A stretch of DNA of 64,000 nt from Curtobacterium sp. Leaf183 (GCF_001424385.1 NZ_LMPO01000001.1:628673-692672); one strand, 5' to 3'; shown: positions 37,072-48,363, numbered from the stretch's first letter. The notes: a model not told the origin generated them from the sequence alone. Numbers and translations: made by a program.

Positions 37072-37103
37072 AACGCCCCGCTGGCCGAAGCCAGCGGGGC
37101 GTT
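37072..37103 (-). terminator. intrinsic terminator of the nrd operon
   Basis: AACGCCCCGCTGG (37072-37084) and its exact complement (37091-37103) form a 13-bp stem with a 6-base loop, 20 bases after the nrdF stop. On the minus strand it is followed by TTTATCG. Best terminator in the window. Confidence 0.85.
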
Positions 37104-37122
37104 CCCGTGCGTCAGACCAGGA

Positions 37123-38220
<1,098 letters not shown>

Positions 38221-40326
38221 TCACAGCATGCAGCTGACGCAGCCTTCGACCTCGGTGCCCTCGAGGGCGAGCTGGCGCAGACGGATGTAGTAGATCGTCT
38301 TGATGCCCTTGCGCCATGCGTAGATCTGCGCCTTGTTGATGTCACGCGTGGTGGCGGTGTCCTTGAAGAACAGCGTCAGGGACAGGCCCTGGTCCACGTG
38401 CTGCGTTGCCGCGGCGTACGTGTCGATGATCTTCTCGGCACCGATCTCGTACGCGTCCTGGTAGTAGTCCAGGTTGTCGTTCGTCATGAACGGCGCCGGG
38501 TAGTAGACGCGGCCGAGCTTGCCTTCCTTGCGGATCTCGATCTTCGACGCGATCGGGTGGATCGACGACGTTGAGTGGTTGATGTACGAGATCGAACCGG
38601 TCGGCGGGACGGCCTGCAGGTTCTGGTTGTAGATGCCGTGCTGCTGGATGGACGCCTTCAGCGCCTTCCAGTCGTCCTGCGTCGGGATCGTGATGTTCGC
38701 GTTGTCGAACAGTGATGCCACGCGCTGGGTCGCCGGCGTCCAGGCCTGGTCGGTGTACTTGTCGAAGAACTCACCCGACGCGTACTTCGAGTCGCGGAAG
38801 CCGTCGAAGGTCTCCCCGGTCTCGATCGCGATGTTGTTCGAGGCACGCAGGGCGTGGAACAGCACCGTGTAGAAGTAGATGTTCGTGAAGTCGATGCCCT
38901 CTTCGGAGCCGTAGTACACGCGCTCACGAGCCAGGTAGCCGTGCAGGTTCATCTGGCCGAGGCCGATGGCGTGCGACTTGTCGTTGCCGTCTTCGACGGA
39001 GCGGACCGACGAGATGTGCGACATCTGCGAGACCGAGGTCAGGCCGCGGATGGCGGTCTCGATGGTCTTGCCGAAGTCCGGCGAGTCCATCGTCAGCGCG
39101 ATGTTCAGCGATCCGAGGTTGCAGGAGATGTCCTTGCCGATCTCCTTGTAGGACAGGTCCTCGTTGAAGGTCGTCGGGGTGTTGACCTGCAGGATCTCCG
39201 AGCACAGGTTCGACATGTTGATCCGGCCCTTGATCGGGTTGGCCTTGTTCACCGTGTCCTCGAACACGATGTACGGGTAGCCCGACTCGAACTGGATCTC
39301 CGCGATGGTCTGGAAGAACTCGCGCGCCTTGATCTTCGTCTTCTTGATGCGCGAGTCGTCGACCATCGCGCGGTAGTTCTCGGAGATCGGGACGTCACCG
39401 AAGGGGACGCCGTAGACCTTCTCGACGTCGTACGGCGAGAACAGGTACATGTCCTCGTTGTTCTTCGCGAGCTCGAACGTGATGTCCGGCACGACGACAC
39501 CCAGGGAGAGCGTCTTGATGCGGATCTTCTCGTCGGCGTTCTCGCGCTTGGTGTCGAGGAACTTCATGATGTCCGGGTGGTGGGCGCTGAGGTAGACCGC
39601 GCCGGCACCCTGACGCGCACCGAGCTGGTTCGCGTAGGAGAAGGAGTCTTCCAGCAGCTTCATCACGGGGATGATGCCCGAGGACTGGTTCTCGATCTGC
39701 TTGATCGGGGCGCCGGCCTCGCGGATGTTGGAGAGCAGCAGGGCCACGCCGCCGCCGCGCTTCGAGAGCTGCAGCGAGGAGTTGATCCCGCGGGAGATCG
39801 ACTCCATGTTGTCTTCGATGCGCAGCAGGAAGCAGGAGACGAGCTCGCCGCGCTGGGCCTTCGCGGTGTTGAGGAACGTCGGGGTGGCAGGCTGGAAGCG
39901 GCCGGCGACGATCTCCTCGACGAGGTCGATCGCGAGCTGTTCGTTGCCCTGGGCCAGGCCGAGCGCTGTCATGACGACGCGGTCCTCGAAGCGCTCCAGG
40001 TACCGCTTGCCGTCGAACGTCTTGAGCGTGTAGCTCGTGTAGTACTTGAACGCACCGAGGAACGTCTGGAACCGGAACTTCTTCGAGTACGCCAGGTCGT
40101 TGAGCTGCTGGATGAACTCGAGCGAGTACTGGTCGATCGTCGCCTGCTCGTAGTACTCGTTCTCGACCAGGTAGTCCAGCCGCTCCTTCAGGTTGTGGAA
40201 GAAGACGGTGTTCTGGTTGACGTGCTGCAGGAAGAACTGCTTGGCAGCTTCGCGGTCCTTGTCGAACTGGATGTTGCCGTTCGCGTCGTAGAGGTTGAGC
40301 ATCGCGTTGAGGGAGTGGTAGTCCAT
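38221..40326 (-). CDS. nrdE: class Ib ribonucleotide reductase alpha subunit
   Basis: A 701-residue catalytic subunit. The active-site cysteine lies in NLCSEILQV, the partner cysteine in [13 protein letters not shown], the glycyl/asparagine segment in CNLGSLNIA, and the C-terminal redox pair in EGCVSCML. The ATG at 40326 ([14 protein letters not shown]) is the conservative start. An in-frame TTG at 40374 would add 16 residues ([15 protein letters not shown]) and overlap nrdI; some relatives have such an extension, so it remains possible. Confidence 0.95.
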   Translation of the reverse strand: MDYHSLNAMLNLYDANGNIQFDKDREAAKQFFLQHVNQNTVFFHNLKERLDYLVENEYYEQATIDQYSLEFIQQLNDLAYSKKFRFQTFLGAFKYYTSYTLKTFDGKRYLERFEDRVVMTALGLAQGNEQLAIDLVEEIVAGRFQPATPTFLNTAKAQRGELVSCFLLRIEDNMESISRGINSSLQLSKRGGGVALLLSNIREAGAPIKQIENQSSGIIPVMKLLEDSFSYANQLGARQGAGAVYLSAHHPDIMKFLDTKRENADEKIRIKTLSLGVVVPDITFELAKNNEDMYLFSPYDVEKVYGVPFGDVPISENYRAMVDDSRIKKTKIKAREFFQTIAEIQFESGYPYIVFEDTVNKANPIKGRINMSNLCSEILQVNTPTTFNEDLSYKEIGKDISCNLGSLNIALTMDSPDFGKTIETAIRGLTSVSQMSHISSVRSVEDGNDKSHAIGLGQMNLHGYLARERVYYGSEEGIDFTNIYFYTVLFHALRASNNIAIETGETFDGFRDSKYASGEFFDKYTDQAWTPATQRVASLFDNANITIPTQDDWKALKASIQQHGIYNQNLQAVPPTGSISYINHSTSSIHPIASKIEIRKEGKLGRVYYPAPFMTNDNLDYYQDAYEIGAEKIIDTYAAATQHVDQGLSLTLFFKDTATTRDINKAQIYAWRKGIKTIYYIRLRQLALEGTEVEGCVSCML

Positions 40327-40343
40327 CCCCGTCGTCGGCGACG

Positions 40344-40760
40344 TCAGATCGACGTCTGCAACTGCTGCGTCCAAAATGCATCCAATCCTGAGTTGACCGC
40401 GGACACGTCGTCCGGCGTGCCGAAGAGTTCGAAGCGGTAGAGCACGGGCACGTGGCACTTGCGAGCGACCACGTCGCCCGCCAGCCCGTAGGCCTCACCG
40501 AAGTTCGTGTTCCCCCCGACGACGACGCCCCGGATCAGTGACCGGTTGTGTTCGTCGTTGAGGAACTTGATGACCTGCTTGGGGACCGCTCCCTCGCCGT
40601 TGCCGCCACCGTAGGTGGGGAGGACGAGGACGTACGGTTCGTCCACGTGCAGGAACGGTTCGCTCGGGTAGAGCGGGATCCGGTCCGCGTCGCGGCCGAG
40701 CTTCTCGATGAAGCGTGCGGTGTACCCGGACACGCTCGAGAAGTAGACGAGTCGGCTCAT
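40344..40760 (-). CDS. nrdI: NrdI flavodoxin-like activator
   Basis: A 138-residue flavodoxin-like protein that supplies oxidant for assembly of the manganese-tyrosyl cofactor in NrdF. FMN-binding loops are seen at [26 protein letters not shown] and [13 protein letters not shown]. It lies between nrdH and nrdE in the usual order, 17 bases before the nrdE ATG. Confidence 0.95.
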   Translation of the reverse strand: MSRLVYFSSVSGYTARFIEKLGRDADRIPLYPSEPFLHVDEPYVLVLPTYGGGNGEGAVPKQVIKFLNDEHNRSLIRGVVVGGNTNFGEAYGLAGDVVARKCHVPVLYRFELFGTPDDVSAVNSGLDAFWTQQLQTSI

Positions 40761-40811
40761 GCTGCGCTCCCCGTGGAGAAGGTGCGGACTGACGGACCGG
40801 AGGGTGTCCGG

Positions 40812-40854
40812 GGGTGGTGGGTCGAGCCTCCTGATCGAGTTCGGTCCACCACCC
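40812..40854. other. hairpin between nrdH and nrdI
   Basis: GGGTGGTGG (40812-40820) pairs perfectly with CCACCACCC (40846-40854). Position within the operon suggests mRNA processing or partial termination after nrdH rather than a true end. Confidence 0.45.
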
Positions 40855-40871
40855 GCCCGACGGGTGACGCG

Positions 40872-41105
40872 TTACGCCAGTTCGGCGCTGAGCGTGGCGA
40901 TCTTGTCGGGGCGGAAGCCCGACCAGTGGTCGTCGTCGGTGACGACGACGGGGGCCTGCAGGTAGCCGAGGCTCTTGACGTGCTCGAGCGCGGCTTCGTC
41001 CGTGGAGACGTCGTGCACCTCGTACTCGATGCCCTTGTTGTCGAGGGCCCGGTACGTCGCGGTGCACTGGACGCAGGACGGCTTGGTGTAGACGGTGACG
41101 GCCAT
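40872..41105 (-). CDS. nrdH: NrdH glutaredoxin-like redoxin
   Basis: A 77-residue thioredoxin-fold electron donor for NrdE. The active-site CVQC is at residues 11-14 and the cis-proline segment in QAPVVVTDD. The C-terminal WSGFRPDKI motif is the NrdH hallmark that distinguishes it from glutaredoxin. First gene of the operon, preceded by a NrdR box 97 bases upstream. Confidence 0.96.
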   Translation of the reverse strand: MAVTVYTKPSCVQCTATYRALDNKGIEYEVHDVSTDEAALEHVKSLGYLQAPVVVTDDDHWSGFRPDKIATLSAELA

Positions 41106-41201
41106 GTTTACCCCTGGTTCTTGCTGGTGTGTTGCGTGGTCTGGAGGTGGTGCTGAGGTCTGTGCGCAGCCGCATCTGAGAAGAGCCGCTGCGATGACTT
41201 C

Positions 41202-41217
41202 ACACTACATCTAGTGG
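41202..41217. promoter_or_regulatory. NrdR box
   Basis: ACACTACATCTAGTGG fits the NrdR consensus (ACACWATATMTWGTGT-like) at most positions. A second, degenerate candidate lies near 41251. NrdR represses nrd operons when dATP is high. Confidence 0.75.
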
Positions 41218-41458
41218 CCTGCCGCGTGAACGACCACAAGAGGAAGTGTTACACCCCTGTAGTTCTCCACAACGCTCTGCACAGCCTGTGGATTCCCGAG
41301 TGCCCCGGTTTTCCGCCAGTCTGACGGGCACCTCCGACACTTCCCCACAGCGGTGGACAGCCCGATTCCACACGTGTGGAATCCAGACGTCGGCGTGTCG
41401 CGAACCGCCCCTCCCCCGGACGAGTGACACACCCCCGCACCCCCGCCCGTCCGGTCCG

Positions 41459-41464
41459 TACACT
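41459..41464 (+). promoter_or_regulatory. -10 box, leaderless promoter
   Basis: TACACT followed by six bases and the GTG at 41471. The 364-base gap between nrdH and this gene holds only this box and the NrdR site region. Confidence 0.55.
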
Positions 41465-41470
41465 CCTCTT

Positions 41471-42676
41471 GTGAGTACGTACGGGCCCCTGCTGAAGACC
41501 CCCGGGGTGGGTCGTGTGATCGCTGCCCAGCTCACCGCGCGGTTCCCGTTCGGCATGCTCTCGCTGGCGTACCTGCTGCACGTCGAGCACATCTTCGGCT
41601 CGTACGGCTCCGCCGGCCTGGTGCTCGCGACCACCAGCGTCGGCCAGGCCATCGCCGGCCCGCTCACCAGCCGCTGGATGGGCAGCTGGGGCATGCGACC
41701 CGTGCTCATCCTGACCAGCCTGGTCGCGCTCGCGAGCATGGGCGTCATCGCCTTCGTGCTGATGCCGCTGTGGGCCTACGTCGTCATCGGGTTCATCGGC
41801 GGGCTCGCCGTCCCGCCAGTCCAGCCGGCCGTCCGCACCATCTACCCGAAGATGGTCACCTCGTCGCAGCTCACACCCCTGTTCTCGCTCGACGCCAGCG
41901 CGCAGGAGCTGATCTGGGTCGCCGGACCGGTCATCACCACGTTCGTCGCGACGCAGATCGGCACCGTCGAGGCGATCGTGGTCGCGATGGTCTTCCTGGT
42001 GATCGGCGGGATCTGGTTCATCGCCTCCCCCGAACTCGGCCGCGTCCGCATCCCCCGTTCCAAGCGCGCATTCGGTGTCGTGCTCCGGCGTCCGTCCGTC
42101 GTCGTCGCCACGCTGACCGGGCTGCTGCTGATCGGGGCGTGCGCCGCGGTCGAAGCAGGCGTGATCAGCGCGTTCGGCGAGGGCAGCCCGAATGCCGGCA
42201 TCGTCCTGGCGATCTTCGCGATCGGCTCGCTCGTCGGCGGGCTGGCGTTCGGCCACCGCCCCATCGCGCCGAACTCCCTCTGGGCGCGCATGCTCATCGT
42301 GTTCATCGGCCTCGGGCTCGCCACGTTCGGCACCGGGTTCTGGTGGCTCGCGTTCGCGCTGCTCATCGCCGGCGGCGGCATCGCACCGGCGCTGACGGTC
42401 ATGTTCGGATCGGTGTCCGCGACGGTGAAGTTCTCCGACACCGCCGAGGCCTACGGCTGGATGGGCACCGGCCAGCTCATCGGCGCCGCGGGTGGTTCGG
42501 CGGTCGCGGGGTTCCTCATCGACCTGCACGGTGCGACGGGCGGACTGGTCGTCGGTGCGGCGGCCGCGTTCGTGGGCGTGCTGCTGTCGCTGGTCGCGAA
42601 GCGGTGGCTCCCCGACCTGCGCGGGCGCGACGCCAGCCCCATCCCCGACACCGAGCCGGTGGTCCTGCCCACCTGA
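41471..42676 (+). CDS. MFS transporter
   Basis: A 401-residue twelve-helix transporter. The N-terminus (VGRVIAAQLTARFPFGMLSL) and a MGSWGMRPVLILTS loop are typical of proton-driven exporters of the major facilitator type. GTG 41471 is preceded by a -10 box rather than a ribosome-binding site. Substrate unknown. It is divergent from the nrd operon but not evidently related. Confidence 0.82.
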   Translation: MSTYGPLLKTPGVGRVIAAQLTARFPFGMLSLAYLLHVEHIFGSYGSAGLVLATTSVGQAIAGPLTSRWMGSWGMRPVLILTSLVALASMGVIAFVLMPLWAYVVIGFIGGLAVPPVQPAVRTIYPKMVTSSQLTPLFSLDASAQELIWVAGPVITTFVATQIGTVEAIVVAMVFLVIGGIWFIASPELGRVRIPRSKRAFGVVLRRPSVVVATLTGLLLIGACAAVEAGVISAFGEGSPNAGIVLAIFAIGSLVGGLAFGHRPIAPNSLWARMLIVFIGLGLATFGTGFWWLAFALLIAGGGIAPALTVMFGSVSATVKFSDTAEAYGWMGTGQLIGAAGGSAVAGFLIDLHGATGGLVVGAAAAFVGVLLSLVAKRWLPDLRGRDASPIPDTEPVVLPT

Positions 42677-42698
42677 GCGCGGCCCCTTCCCCACAGGG

Positions 42699-42772
42699 GG
42701 TCGAATCGCGCATCGGCAGTCGGAACTCCCGACCACCAACGCACGAATCGACAACCCACGCACGATTCGACC
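42699..42772. repeat. palindrome family 2, copy 1
   Basis: GGTCGAATCG (42699-42708) pairs with CGATTCGACC (42763-42772). The 53 bases from 42700 to 42752 align without gaps with 61963-62015, including the GTCGAATCGCGC start and GCACGAATCGAC end. It follows the MFS stop. Confidence 0.65.
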
Positions 42773-42838
42773 GCCCCTGACCTGCAGGACCGGACGGGAG
42801 GCCCCACTCGCCCCCGCCGCGACCGGCAGGATGGACGC

Positions 42839-43657
42839 ATGGTCACCTCCATCCCCCTCCGCGACGGTCGGAGCATCCCCGCCGTCGGCTTCGGCGTGTA
42901 CAAGGTCGACGATGCCGGGGCCGAGACCGCAGTCGGCACCGCCCTCGCCGCCGGGTACCGGCACGTGGACACCGCCGAGATGTACGGCAACGAGCGCGGC
43001 GTCGGGGCAGCGGTCCGCGCCTCCGGTCTTGATCGCGACGACGTGTTCGTGACGACGAAGGTGTGGAACGACCACCAGGGGCGCGATGCGACACTGCGGG
43101 CGTTCGACGCCAGTCTCCAGCGCCTGGGGGTCGATGCCGTCGACCTCTACCTGATCCACTGGCCGGCAGCCGCGAACGACCGCTACGTCGAGACCTGGCG
43201 CACCCTGGTCGAACTCCACGAGTCCGGCCGAGCGCGCAGCATCGGGGTCTCGAACTTCCAGGTCCCGCACCTCGAGCGCCTCATCGACGAGACCGGCCAG
43301 GTCCCCGCGCTGAACCAGGTCGAGCGCCACCCGTGGCTCCCGCAGCGCGAGCTGCTCGAGTTCCACGCCCGGCACGGCATCGTGACCGGGGCCTGGTCGC
43401 CGCTCGGTCGCGGGCGGCTGGTCGACGAGCCCGTCCTCACCCGCATCGCCGAGCGCCACGGGGTCAGCGTCGCCCAGGTGCTGGTGCGGTGGAACGTGCA
43501 ACAGGGGGTCGTGGTGCTGCCGAAGTCGGTGACCCCGTCGCGCATCCGGTCGAACCTCGACGTCGACGGCTTCGCGCTGACGCAGGAGGACCTCGACGCG
43601 ATCGCGACGCTCGAGTCCGGGCAGCGGACAGGCTCCCACCCGGACTCGGTGGCGTAG
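42839..43657 (+). CDS. aldo/keto reductase
   Basis: A 272-residue NADPH-dependent oxidoreductase of the 2,5-diketo-gluconate-reductase type. The catalytic tetrad is D44, Y49, K74 and H107. The C-terminal phosphate-binding motif VVLPKSVTPSRIRSNLDV is present. CAGGAT lies 6 bases before the ATG. Broad substrate range is expected. It converges on the next gene with only three bases between the stop codons. Confidence 0.9.
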   Translation: MVTSIPLRDGRSIPAVGFGVYKVDDAGAETAVGTALAAGYRHVDTAEMYGNERGVGAAVRASGLDRDDVFVTTKVWNDHQGRDATLRAFDASLQRLGVDAVDLYLIHWPAAANDRYVETWRTLVELHESGRARSIGVSNFQVPHLERLIDETGQVPALNQVERHPWLPQRELLEFHARHGIVTGAWSPLGRGRLVDEPVLTRIAERHGVSVAQVLVRWNVQQGVVVLPKSVTPSRIRSNLDVDGFALTQEDLDAIATLESGQRTGSHPDSVA

Positions 43658-43660
43658 CGG

Positions 43661-43990
43661 TCAGCCCTGGCGGTCCTCCTCGGACTGCCACGGCAGGTGC
43701 AAGTCACCCGGCTCGGGCTCGACGTCGCCCGCGTCGTCGGCTCCGCCGGTGCCCGGCGCCGCCACGATGCGGGACGGGTCGATGCCGTCCTCACGCAGGT
43801 CGTCGTCGTCACGCTGCAGGGTCTGCGAGGCCTCGGTCTCCCGCTCGCTGGACGGGCTGTACGAGGTGTCCGCGGCTCGCTGCTCGTCGCGTGATGCCGC
43901 ATCGACGTCGTCGCCGTGCGCGGCGTTCTGCAGCGCCTCGGATCGTGCTCGGTCGTCGGACGCTTCGGGACCGCTGATGTCGCTGCTCAT
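43661..43990 (-). CDS. acidic, low-complexity hypothetical protein
   Basis: A 109-residue, hydrophilic protein very rich in Asp, Glu, Ser and Arg, without signal, membrane helix or recognised domain. Composition suggests an intrinsically disordered protein. The ATG at 43990 has GAGAGGAAC upstream; an in-frame GTG at 44011 would add seven residues. Confidence 0.6.
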   Translation of the reverse strand: MSSDISGPEASDDRARSEALQNAAHGDDVDAASRDEQRAADTSYSPSSERETEASQTLQRDDDDLREDGIDPSRIVAAPGTGGADDAGDVEPEPGDLHLPWQSEEDRQG

Positions 43991-44188
43991 GGTGTTCCTC
44001 TCGTTGCCCACGACGCTAGGCGTGCGACGCCGCCCCGCTCCCAGCGCCGCTGTGCCCCGTTCCCAGTTCTGGGGCGGGCAGCCGTCCGTCGCGGCGCTCG
44101 ACCGCGCGTCCTGAGAACGGTTCGGTCACGACGCTTGTCGCCCCTTCCAGGACGCAACTACCATCGTGCTCGGATCGAGGGGGAGAAC

Positions 44189-45013
44189 ATGGATCGACGA
44201 CCGTTCCTGGTCGCAGCCGCAGGTGGGGTGGCCCTGGCGGTGGCACTGACCGGGTGCAGCGTGCTGCGCGGTGGCGATGACCCCGTGCCCCGTCCGAGCC
44301 GCGCGGCCCAGACCAGCGCTCCCGGTCCGACCGCCGACCCGACGGTGCAGGCCGTGTCGATGGACCCGCCGTCGATCGCCGTGGGCACAGTGCTCACCGA
44401 GACCGACGTCACCTCGCCGTCCGGTCGCACGTCCATCCACGTGTTCGTGGTCGTCGCCGACGATGGCTCCTTCCGCACCGAGCTCTCCGGGTACCGCTCG
44501 ACCGAGGCCCAGGCGATGACGCTCGAGTTCCGCCGCACGGTGCCGAAGCCGACGGACGGCCCGGGGCACGACTACGGCCAGGTGCAGTGGCAGGCGGATG
44601 CGCAGCCGCCGGCGTCGTCGCCGCTCGACGACGTCGGGGCTCGCCCGGACTTCCTCGAGAGCGTCGTCCTCATCCCCACGGTCACGACCGACGCGAACGG
44701 CACGGTCGACGCGCCCGAGTGGGCAGGCCACGTCCTGGCGGTCGCGCCCCTCACCTGGCTCGTCCCGAACCCCTACCCCGACCTCACGGTCACCAGGGGT
44801 GCGGCACGGCCCGGTGCCTACGGGGTCGTGACCACCACGGACAGCCGCAAGGCCGACTACTTCGTCTCCCACGGCGACGACCAGGTCACGGTCGCCAAGC
44901 GCTTCGGCATCACCGTGCCCGAGCTCCGCTGGATGAACCCGGACATGCAGGTCGCCTCGAACGGATGGCTGACCGAGAACGACCACCTGAACCTGGACCC
45001 CTCGGCCCGCTGA
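44189..45013 (+). CDS. lipoprotein with C-terminal LysM-like segment
   Basis: A 274-residue lipoprotein with lipobox LTGC (cysteine at residue 23) and a Pro/Thr-rich linker. The C-terminal 45 residues (GDDQVTVAKRFGITVPELRW, then MNPDMQVAS) have a LysM pattern, pointing at binding to cell-wall N-acetylglucosamine. GAGGGGGAG lies before the ATG. The central 130 residues form an unassigned beta-rich domain. Confidence 0.75.
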   Translation: MDRRPFLVAAAGGVALAVALTGCSVLRGGDDPVPRPSRAAQTSAPGPTADPTVQAVSMDPPSIAVGTVLTETDVTSPSGRTSIHVFVVVADDGSFRTELSGYRSTEAQAMTLEFRRTVPKPTDGPGHDYGQVQWQADAQPPASSPLDDVGARPDFLESVVLIPTVTTDANGTVDAPEWAGHVLAVAPLTWLVPNPYPDLTVTRGAARPGAYGVVTTTDSRKADYFVSHGDDQVTVAKRFGITVPELRWMNPDMQVASNGWLTENDHLNLDPSAR

Positions 45014-45081
45014 CCCGGACCTGGCGGACCACGGCGGTCCGCTACCGTTGTCGGGCACCCGCCACACCCCAGGAGGTCCCC

Positions 45082-45603
45082 GTGACGATCGTCGCAGCAG
45101 CAGACGGCTCAGCCCTCGGCAACCCCGGCCCGGCCGGGTGGGCCTGGTACGTCGACGACGACCGCTGGGCGGCGGGCGGGTGGCCCCGCGGCACGAACAA
45201 CCAGGGCGAGCTCACCGCGGTGCTCCAGCTGCTGCACGCGACCGAGCACACCGGCGAACCGCTGCACATCCTCTGCGACAGCCAGTACGCCATCAAGGCC
45301 TGCACCGAGTGGCTCGCGGGCTGGAAGCGCAAGGGCTGGCGCAAGGCGGACGGCAAGCCCGTGCTCAACGTCGAGATCATCAAGGAGCTCGACGAGGCCC
45401 TGCAGGGCCGCAAGGTCACCTTCGAGTGGGTCCGCGGCCACATGGGCCACGAGATGAACGAGGCCGCCGACGTCCGCGCCCGCGGTGCCGCGACGGCCTA
45501 CCAGAACCGCACCGACGTCCCGACCGGCCCGGGGTGGCCGGGGGTCGAGGTCACCGAGCCCGCCGCCCTGCCCGAGCCGACCCCGCCCGCCACGCTCTTC
45601 TGA
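45082..45603 (+). CDS. rnhA: ribonuclease HI
   Basis: A 173-residue enzyme that removes RNA from RNA-DNA hybrids. The metal-binding residues D8, E43, D66 and D130 and the general-base region H120 are visible (ADGSALGNPGPAG, QGELTA, CDSQYA, NEAAD). AGGAGG lies 6 bases before the GTG. The C-terminal 30 residues are a Pro-rich tail beyond the fold. Confidence 0.93.
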   Translation: MTIVAAADGSALGNPGPAGWAWYVDDDRWAAGGWPRGTNNQGELTAVLQLLHATEHTGEPLHILCDSQYAIKACTEWLAGWKRKGWRKADGKPVLNVEIIKELDEALQGRKVTFEWVRGHMGHEMNEAADVRARGAATAYQNRTDVPTGPGWPGVEVTEPAALPEPTPPATLF

Positions 45604-45624
45604 GACGGCGTTCCGGAATCGCCG

Positions 45625-45672
45625 TGACGAATCCGGTTCGTCAGCCCCGGGCTTCGCCCACCGGATTCGTCA
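45625..45672. terminator. palindrome family 3, copy 2 (terminator between convergent genes)
   Basis: TGACGAATCCGGT (45625-45637) pairs perfectly with 45660-45672. TGACGAA can alternatively pair with TTCGTCA at 45637-45643, so two competing hairpins are possible. Same length and ends as the element at 11656. Confidence 0.7.
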
Positions 45673-45737
45673 ACGGCTGAAACGCAATCCGGTGCACCCT
45701 CCCCCTGGTGACGCAGTGACGGGCCCGAGCGCCGGAG

Positions 45738-48302
45738 TCAGTCGACGTCGACCTCGGCCCACCCGTCGAACCGCCCGATCTCGGTGACGGTCACGACGGC
45801 CTCGCCGACCTCGTCGGACGCGTCGAGGTCGATCGTCGCCGAGAACCCGAAGTCCTTGTCGCCAGCCGGGTCGGCGAAGATCTGCCGCGCCCGCCACGTG
45901 CGGCCCTGCTCCGACAGCACCAGGTACTGCATCGACCGCGCTTCGGCGTCGATGCCGATGGTGTCGTGCTCGTCGTAGTACTCCTCGAGCACGGCGTCCC
46001 ACTCGTCCTGCCCGAAGCCCGCGGCCCCGTCGAGTGACGCGAGCGTCTCGACGTCGTCGCGGGCGGCCAGCAGCACCCGCTGAAACAGCGCGTTCCGCAC
46101 GAGCACCCGGAAGGCCCGGACGTTGCCGGTGAGTCGCGCGGGCTGCGGCGGGGCGATCTCCTCGTGTTCCGCCGAGGCGAGCGCCACGTCGCCGTTGACC
46201 AGGGCCTCCCACTCGTCGACCAGGGACGAGTCGACCTGGCGGACCAGCTCGCCGAGCCACTCGATCAGGTCGTCGAGCTCCGGCGTGCGCTGGTCTTCCG
46301 CGATCGTCTGCCGCATCGTGCGGTACGCGTCGGACAGGTAGCGGAGCACGAGCCCCTCGGAGCGGGTGAGCTGGTAGAACCGCACGAAGTCGCCGAAGGT
46401 CATCGCCCGCTCGTACATGTCACGGACGACGGCCTTGGGCGACAGCGTGAAGTCGAGCACCCACGGCTGCTCGGCGGCGTAGGCCTCGTAGGCGGCGGTC
46501 AGCAGTTCGTCGAGCGGCTTCGGCCAGGTGACCTCCTCGAGCAGCTCCATGCGCTCCTCGTACTCGATGCCCTCCTGCTTCATCCGCGCGACCGCCTCGC
46601 CGCGCTCCTTGAACTGCTGCTGCGACAGGATCGCCCGCGGGTCGTCGAGTGTCGCCTCGACGATCGAGACCATGTCCAGCGGGTACGTCGGGGACTCCGG
46701 GTCGAGCAGTTCGAACGCGGCGAGCGCGAACGGCGACAGCGGCTGGTTCAGCGCGAAGTTCTGCTGCAGGTCGACCGCCAGCCGGTACGACACCGGAGGC
46801 CCCGGGACGCGTTCGACGACCTGCGCGGTGATGAGCGTGCGGGCGATGGTCAACGCGCGCCGGGCCATCGCGAGCTGTCGGGAGCGCGGCTCGTGGTTGT
46901 CGAACACGAGCGACCGGACGGCGCCGAAGGTGTCCCCTCCGCGTGCGATGACGGACAGCACCATCGCGTGCGTGATCCTCATGCGCGAGACCATCGGCTC
47001 CGGTTCGGCACCGATGAGCCGCTCGAACGAGGCCTGCCCCCACGAGACGAACCCGTCGGGGGCCTTCTTGCGCTTGATCTTGTTCTTCTTCTTCGGGTCG
47101 TCCCCGGCCTTGGCGACGGCGCGGGCGTTCTCGATGTCGTGCTCGGGGGCCTCGGCGATCACGTCACCCTCGGTGTCGTAGCCCGCGCGCCCGGCACGGC
47201 CGGCGATCTGGTGGAACTCACGGGCGGACAGCTGCCGCATCTTCGTGCCGTCGAACTTCGTCAGCCCGGTCAGCAGCACCGAGCGGATCGGGACGTTGAT
47301 GCCGACGCCCAGGGTGTCCGTGCCGCAGATGACCGGCAGCAGTCCGCGCTGCGCCAGCTGTTCGACGAGTCGCCGGTACTTCGGCAGCATGCCCGCGTGG
47401 TGCACGCCGATGCCGGAGCGGATCAGGCGGGACAGGGTCTGCCCGAACCCGGAGCTGAAGCGGAAGCCCGCGATGGCCTCGGCGATCTCGTCCCGGCGCT
47501 CGCGCGAGGCCACCTTCGCCGACATCAGGGCCTGCGCACGTTCGAGTGCCGCGGCCTGGGCGAAGTGCACGATGTAGATCGGCGCCTTGCCCTCGTCCAG
47601 CAGCCGTTCGACGGTCTCCTGCACGGGCGTCGTCACGTACTCGTACTCGAGCGGCACGGGACGCGAGACCCCGGTCACGCGCGCCGTCGGTCGACCCGTG
47701 CGCCGAGACAGGTCGTCGGCGATCGTGGTGACGTCACCGAGCGTGGCGGACATCAGCAGGAACTGCGCACGCTCGAGCACCAGCAGCGGCACCTGCCACG
47801 CCCAGCCACGGTCGGCGTCGCCGTAGAAGTGGAACTCGTCCATGACGACCACGTCGACCTCGGCGTCCGGACCCTCGCGCAGCGCCAGGTTGGCCAGGAT
47901 CTCGGCGGTGCAGCAGATGATCGGTGCGTCCCCGTTGACGCTCGAGTCACCGGTGACCATGCCGACGTTCTGCGCGCCGAACAGGTCGACGAGCTGGAAG
48001 AACTTCTCGGACACGAGCGCCTTGATCGGCGCGGTGTACCAGCTGCGCTTGCCCTCGGCCATCGCCGCGAAGTGCGCGCCGGCCGCCACGAGCGACTTGC
48101 CCGTGCCGGTCGGGGTGCTGAGCACGACGTTGGCCCCCGAGACCAGCTCGATGACCGCCTCGTCCTGCGCCGGGTACAGCGGCCGCCCGCCGGACTCCGC
48201 CCAGTCGGCGAACGCCTGGTACACGGCGTCCGGGTCGACGACACCGCCGGGCGCCGCCGGCATGGCGGCGACGAGTGGTGGCTGGGTGGTGACGTCGGTC
48301 AT
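45738..48302 (-). CDS. superfamily II RNA helicase with DUF3516-type C-terminus
   Basis: An 854-residue DExH helicase. Motif I is STPTGTGKS, motif II MDEFH, motif III SATLGD, and motif VI QIAGRAGRAG, followed by a lysine-rich loop (KKKNKIKRKK). The second half is a helical region matching the DUF3516 helicases of actinobacteria, whose role is RNA turnover or ribosome biogenesis in general terms; a specific substrate is not established. Family 1 palindrome copy E lies 18 bases upstream of the ATG. Confidence 0.88.
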   Translation of the reverse strand: MTDVTTQPPLVAAMPAAPGGVVDPDAVYQAFADWAESGGRPLYPAQDEAVIELVSGANVVLSTPTGTGKSLVAAGAHFAAMAEGKRSWYTAPIKALVSEKFFQLVDLFGAQNVGMVTGDSSVNGDAPIICCTAEILANLALREGPDAEVDVVVMDEFHFYGDADRGWAWQVPLLVLERAQFLLMSATLGDVTTIADDLSRRTGRPTARVTGVSRPVPLEYEYVTTPVQETVERLLDEGKAPIYIVHFAQAAALERAQALMSAKVASRERRDEIAEAIAGFRFSSGFGQTLSRLIRSGIGVHHAGMLPKYRRLVEQLAQRGLLPVICGTDTLGVGINVPIRSVLLTGLTKFDGTKMRQLSAREFHQIAGRAGRAGYDTEGDVIAEAPEHDIENARAVAKAGDDPKKKNKIKRKKAPDGFVSWGQASFERLIGAEPEPMVSRMRITHAMVLSVIARGGDTFGAVRSLVFDNHEPRSRQLAMARRALTIARTLITAQVVERVPGPPVSYRLAVDLQQNFALNQPLSPFALAAFELLDPESPTYPLDMVSIVEATLDDPRAILSQQQFKERGEAVARMKQEGIEYEERMELLEEVTWPKPLDELLTAAYEAYAAEQPWVLDFTLSPKAVVRDMYERAMTFGDFVRFYQLTRSEGLVLRYLSDAYRTMRQTIAEDQRTPELDDLIEWLGELVRQVDSSLVDEWEALVNGDVALASAEHEEIAPPQPARLTGNVRAFRVLVRNALFQRVLLAARDDVETLASLDGAAGFGQDEWDAVLEEYYDEHDTIGIDAEARSMQYLVLSEQGRTWRARQIFADPAGDKDFGFSATIDLDASDEVGEAVVTVTEIGRFDGWAEVDVD

Positions 48303-48320
48303 GCGACCATCCTCCCAGCA

Positions 48321-48363
48321 GGACGGGAGGCTCGTGGCGGGCCCCGCCACGACCCTCCCGTCC
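48321..48363. repeat. palindrome family 1, copy E
   Basis: GGACGGGAGGCTCGTGGCGG starts a 43-base palindrome with one mismatch and one central base. It lies between two divergent genes, so termination alone does not explain it. Confidence 0.8.

Noticed and set aside
41251..41266. Second NrdR box
   Set aside because: Only the outer bases match; spacing to the good box is not a clear multiple of the helical repeat.
41249..43639. Minus-strand open frame of about 800 codons
   Set aside because: Antisense to the MFS and aldo/keto reductase genes; product is Arg/Asp/Gly-rich without domain.
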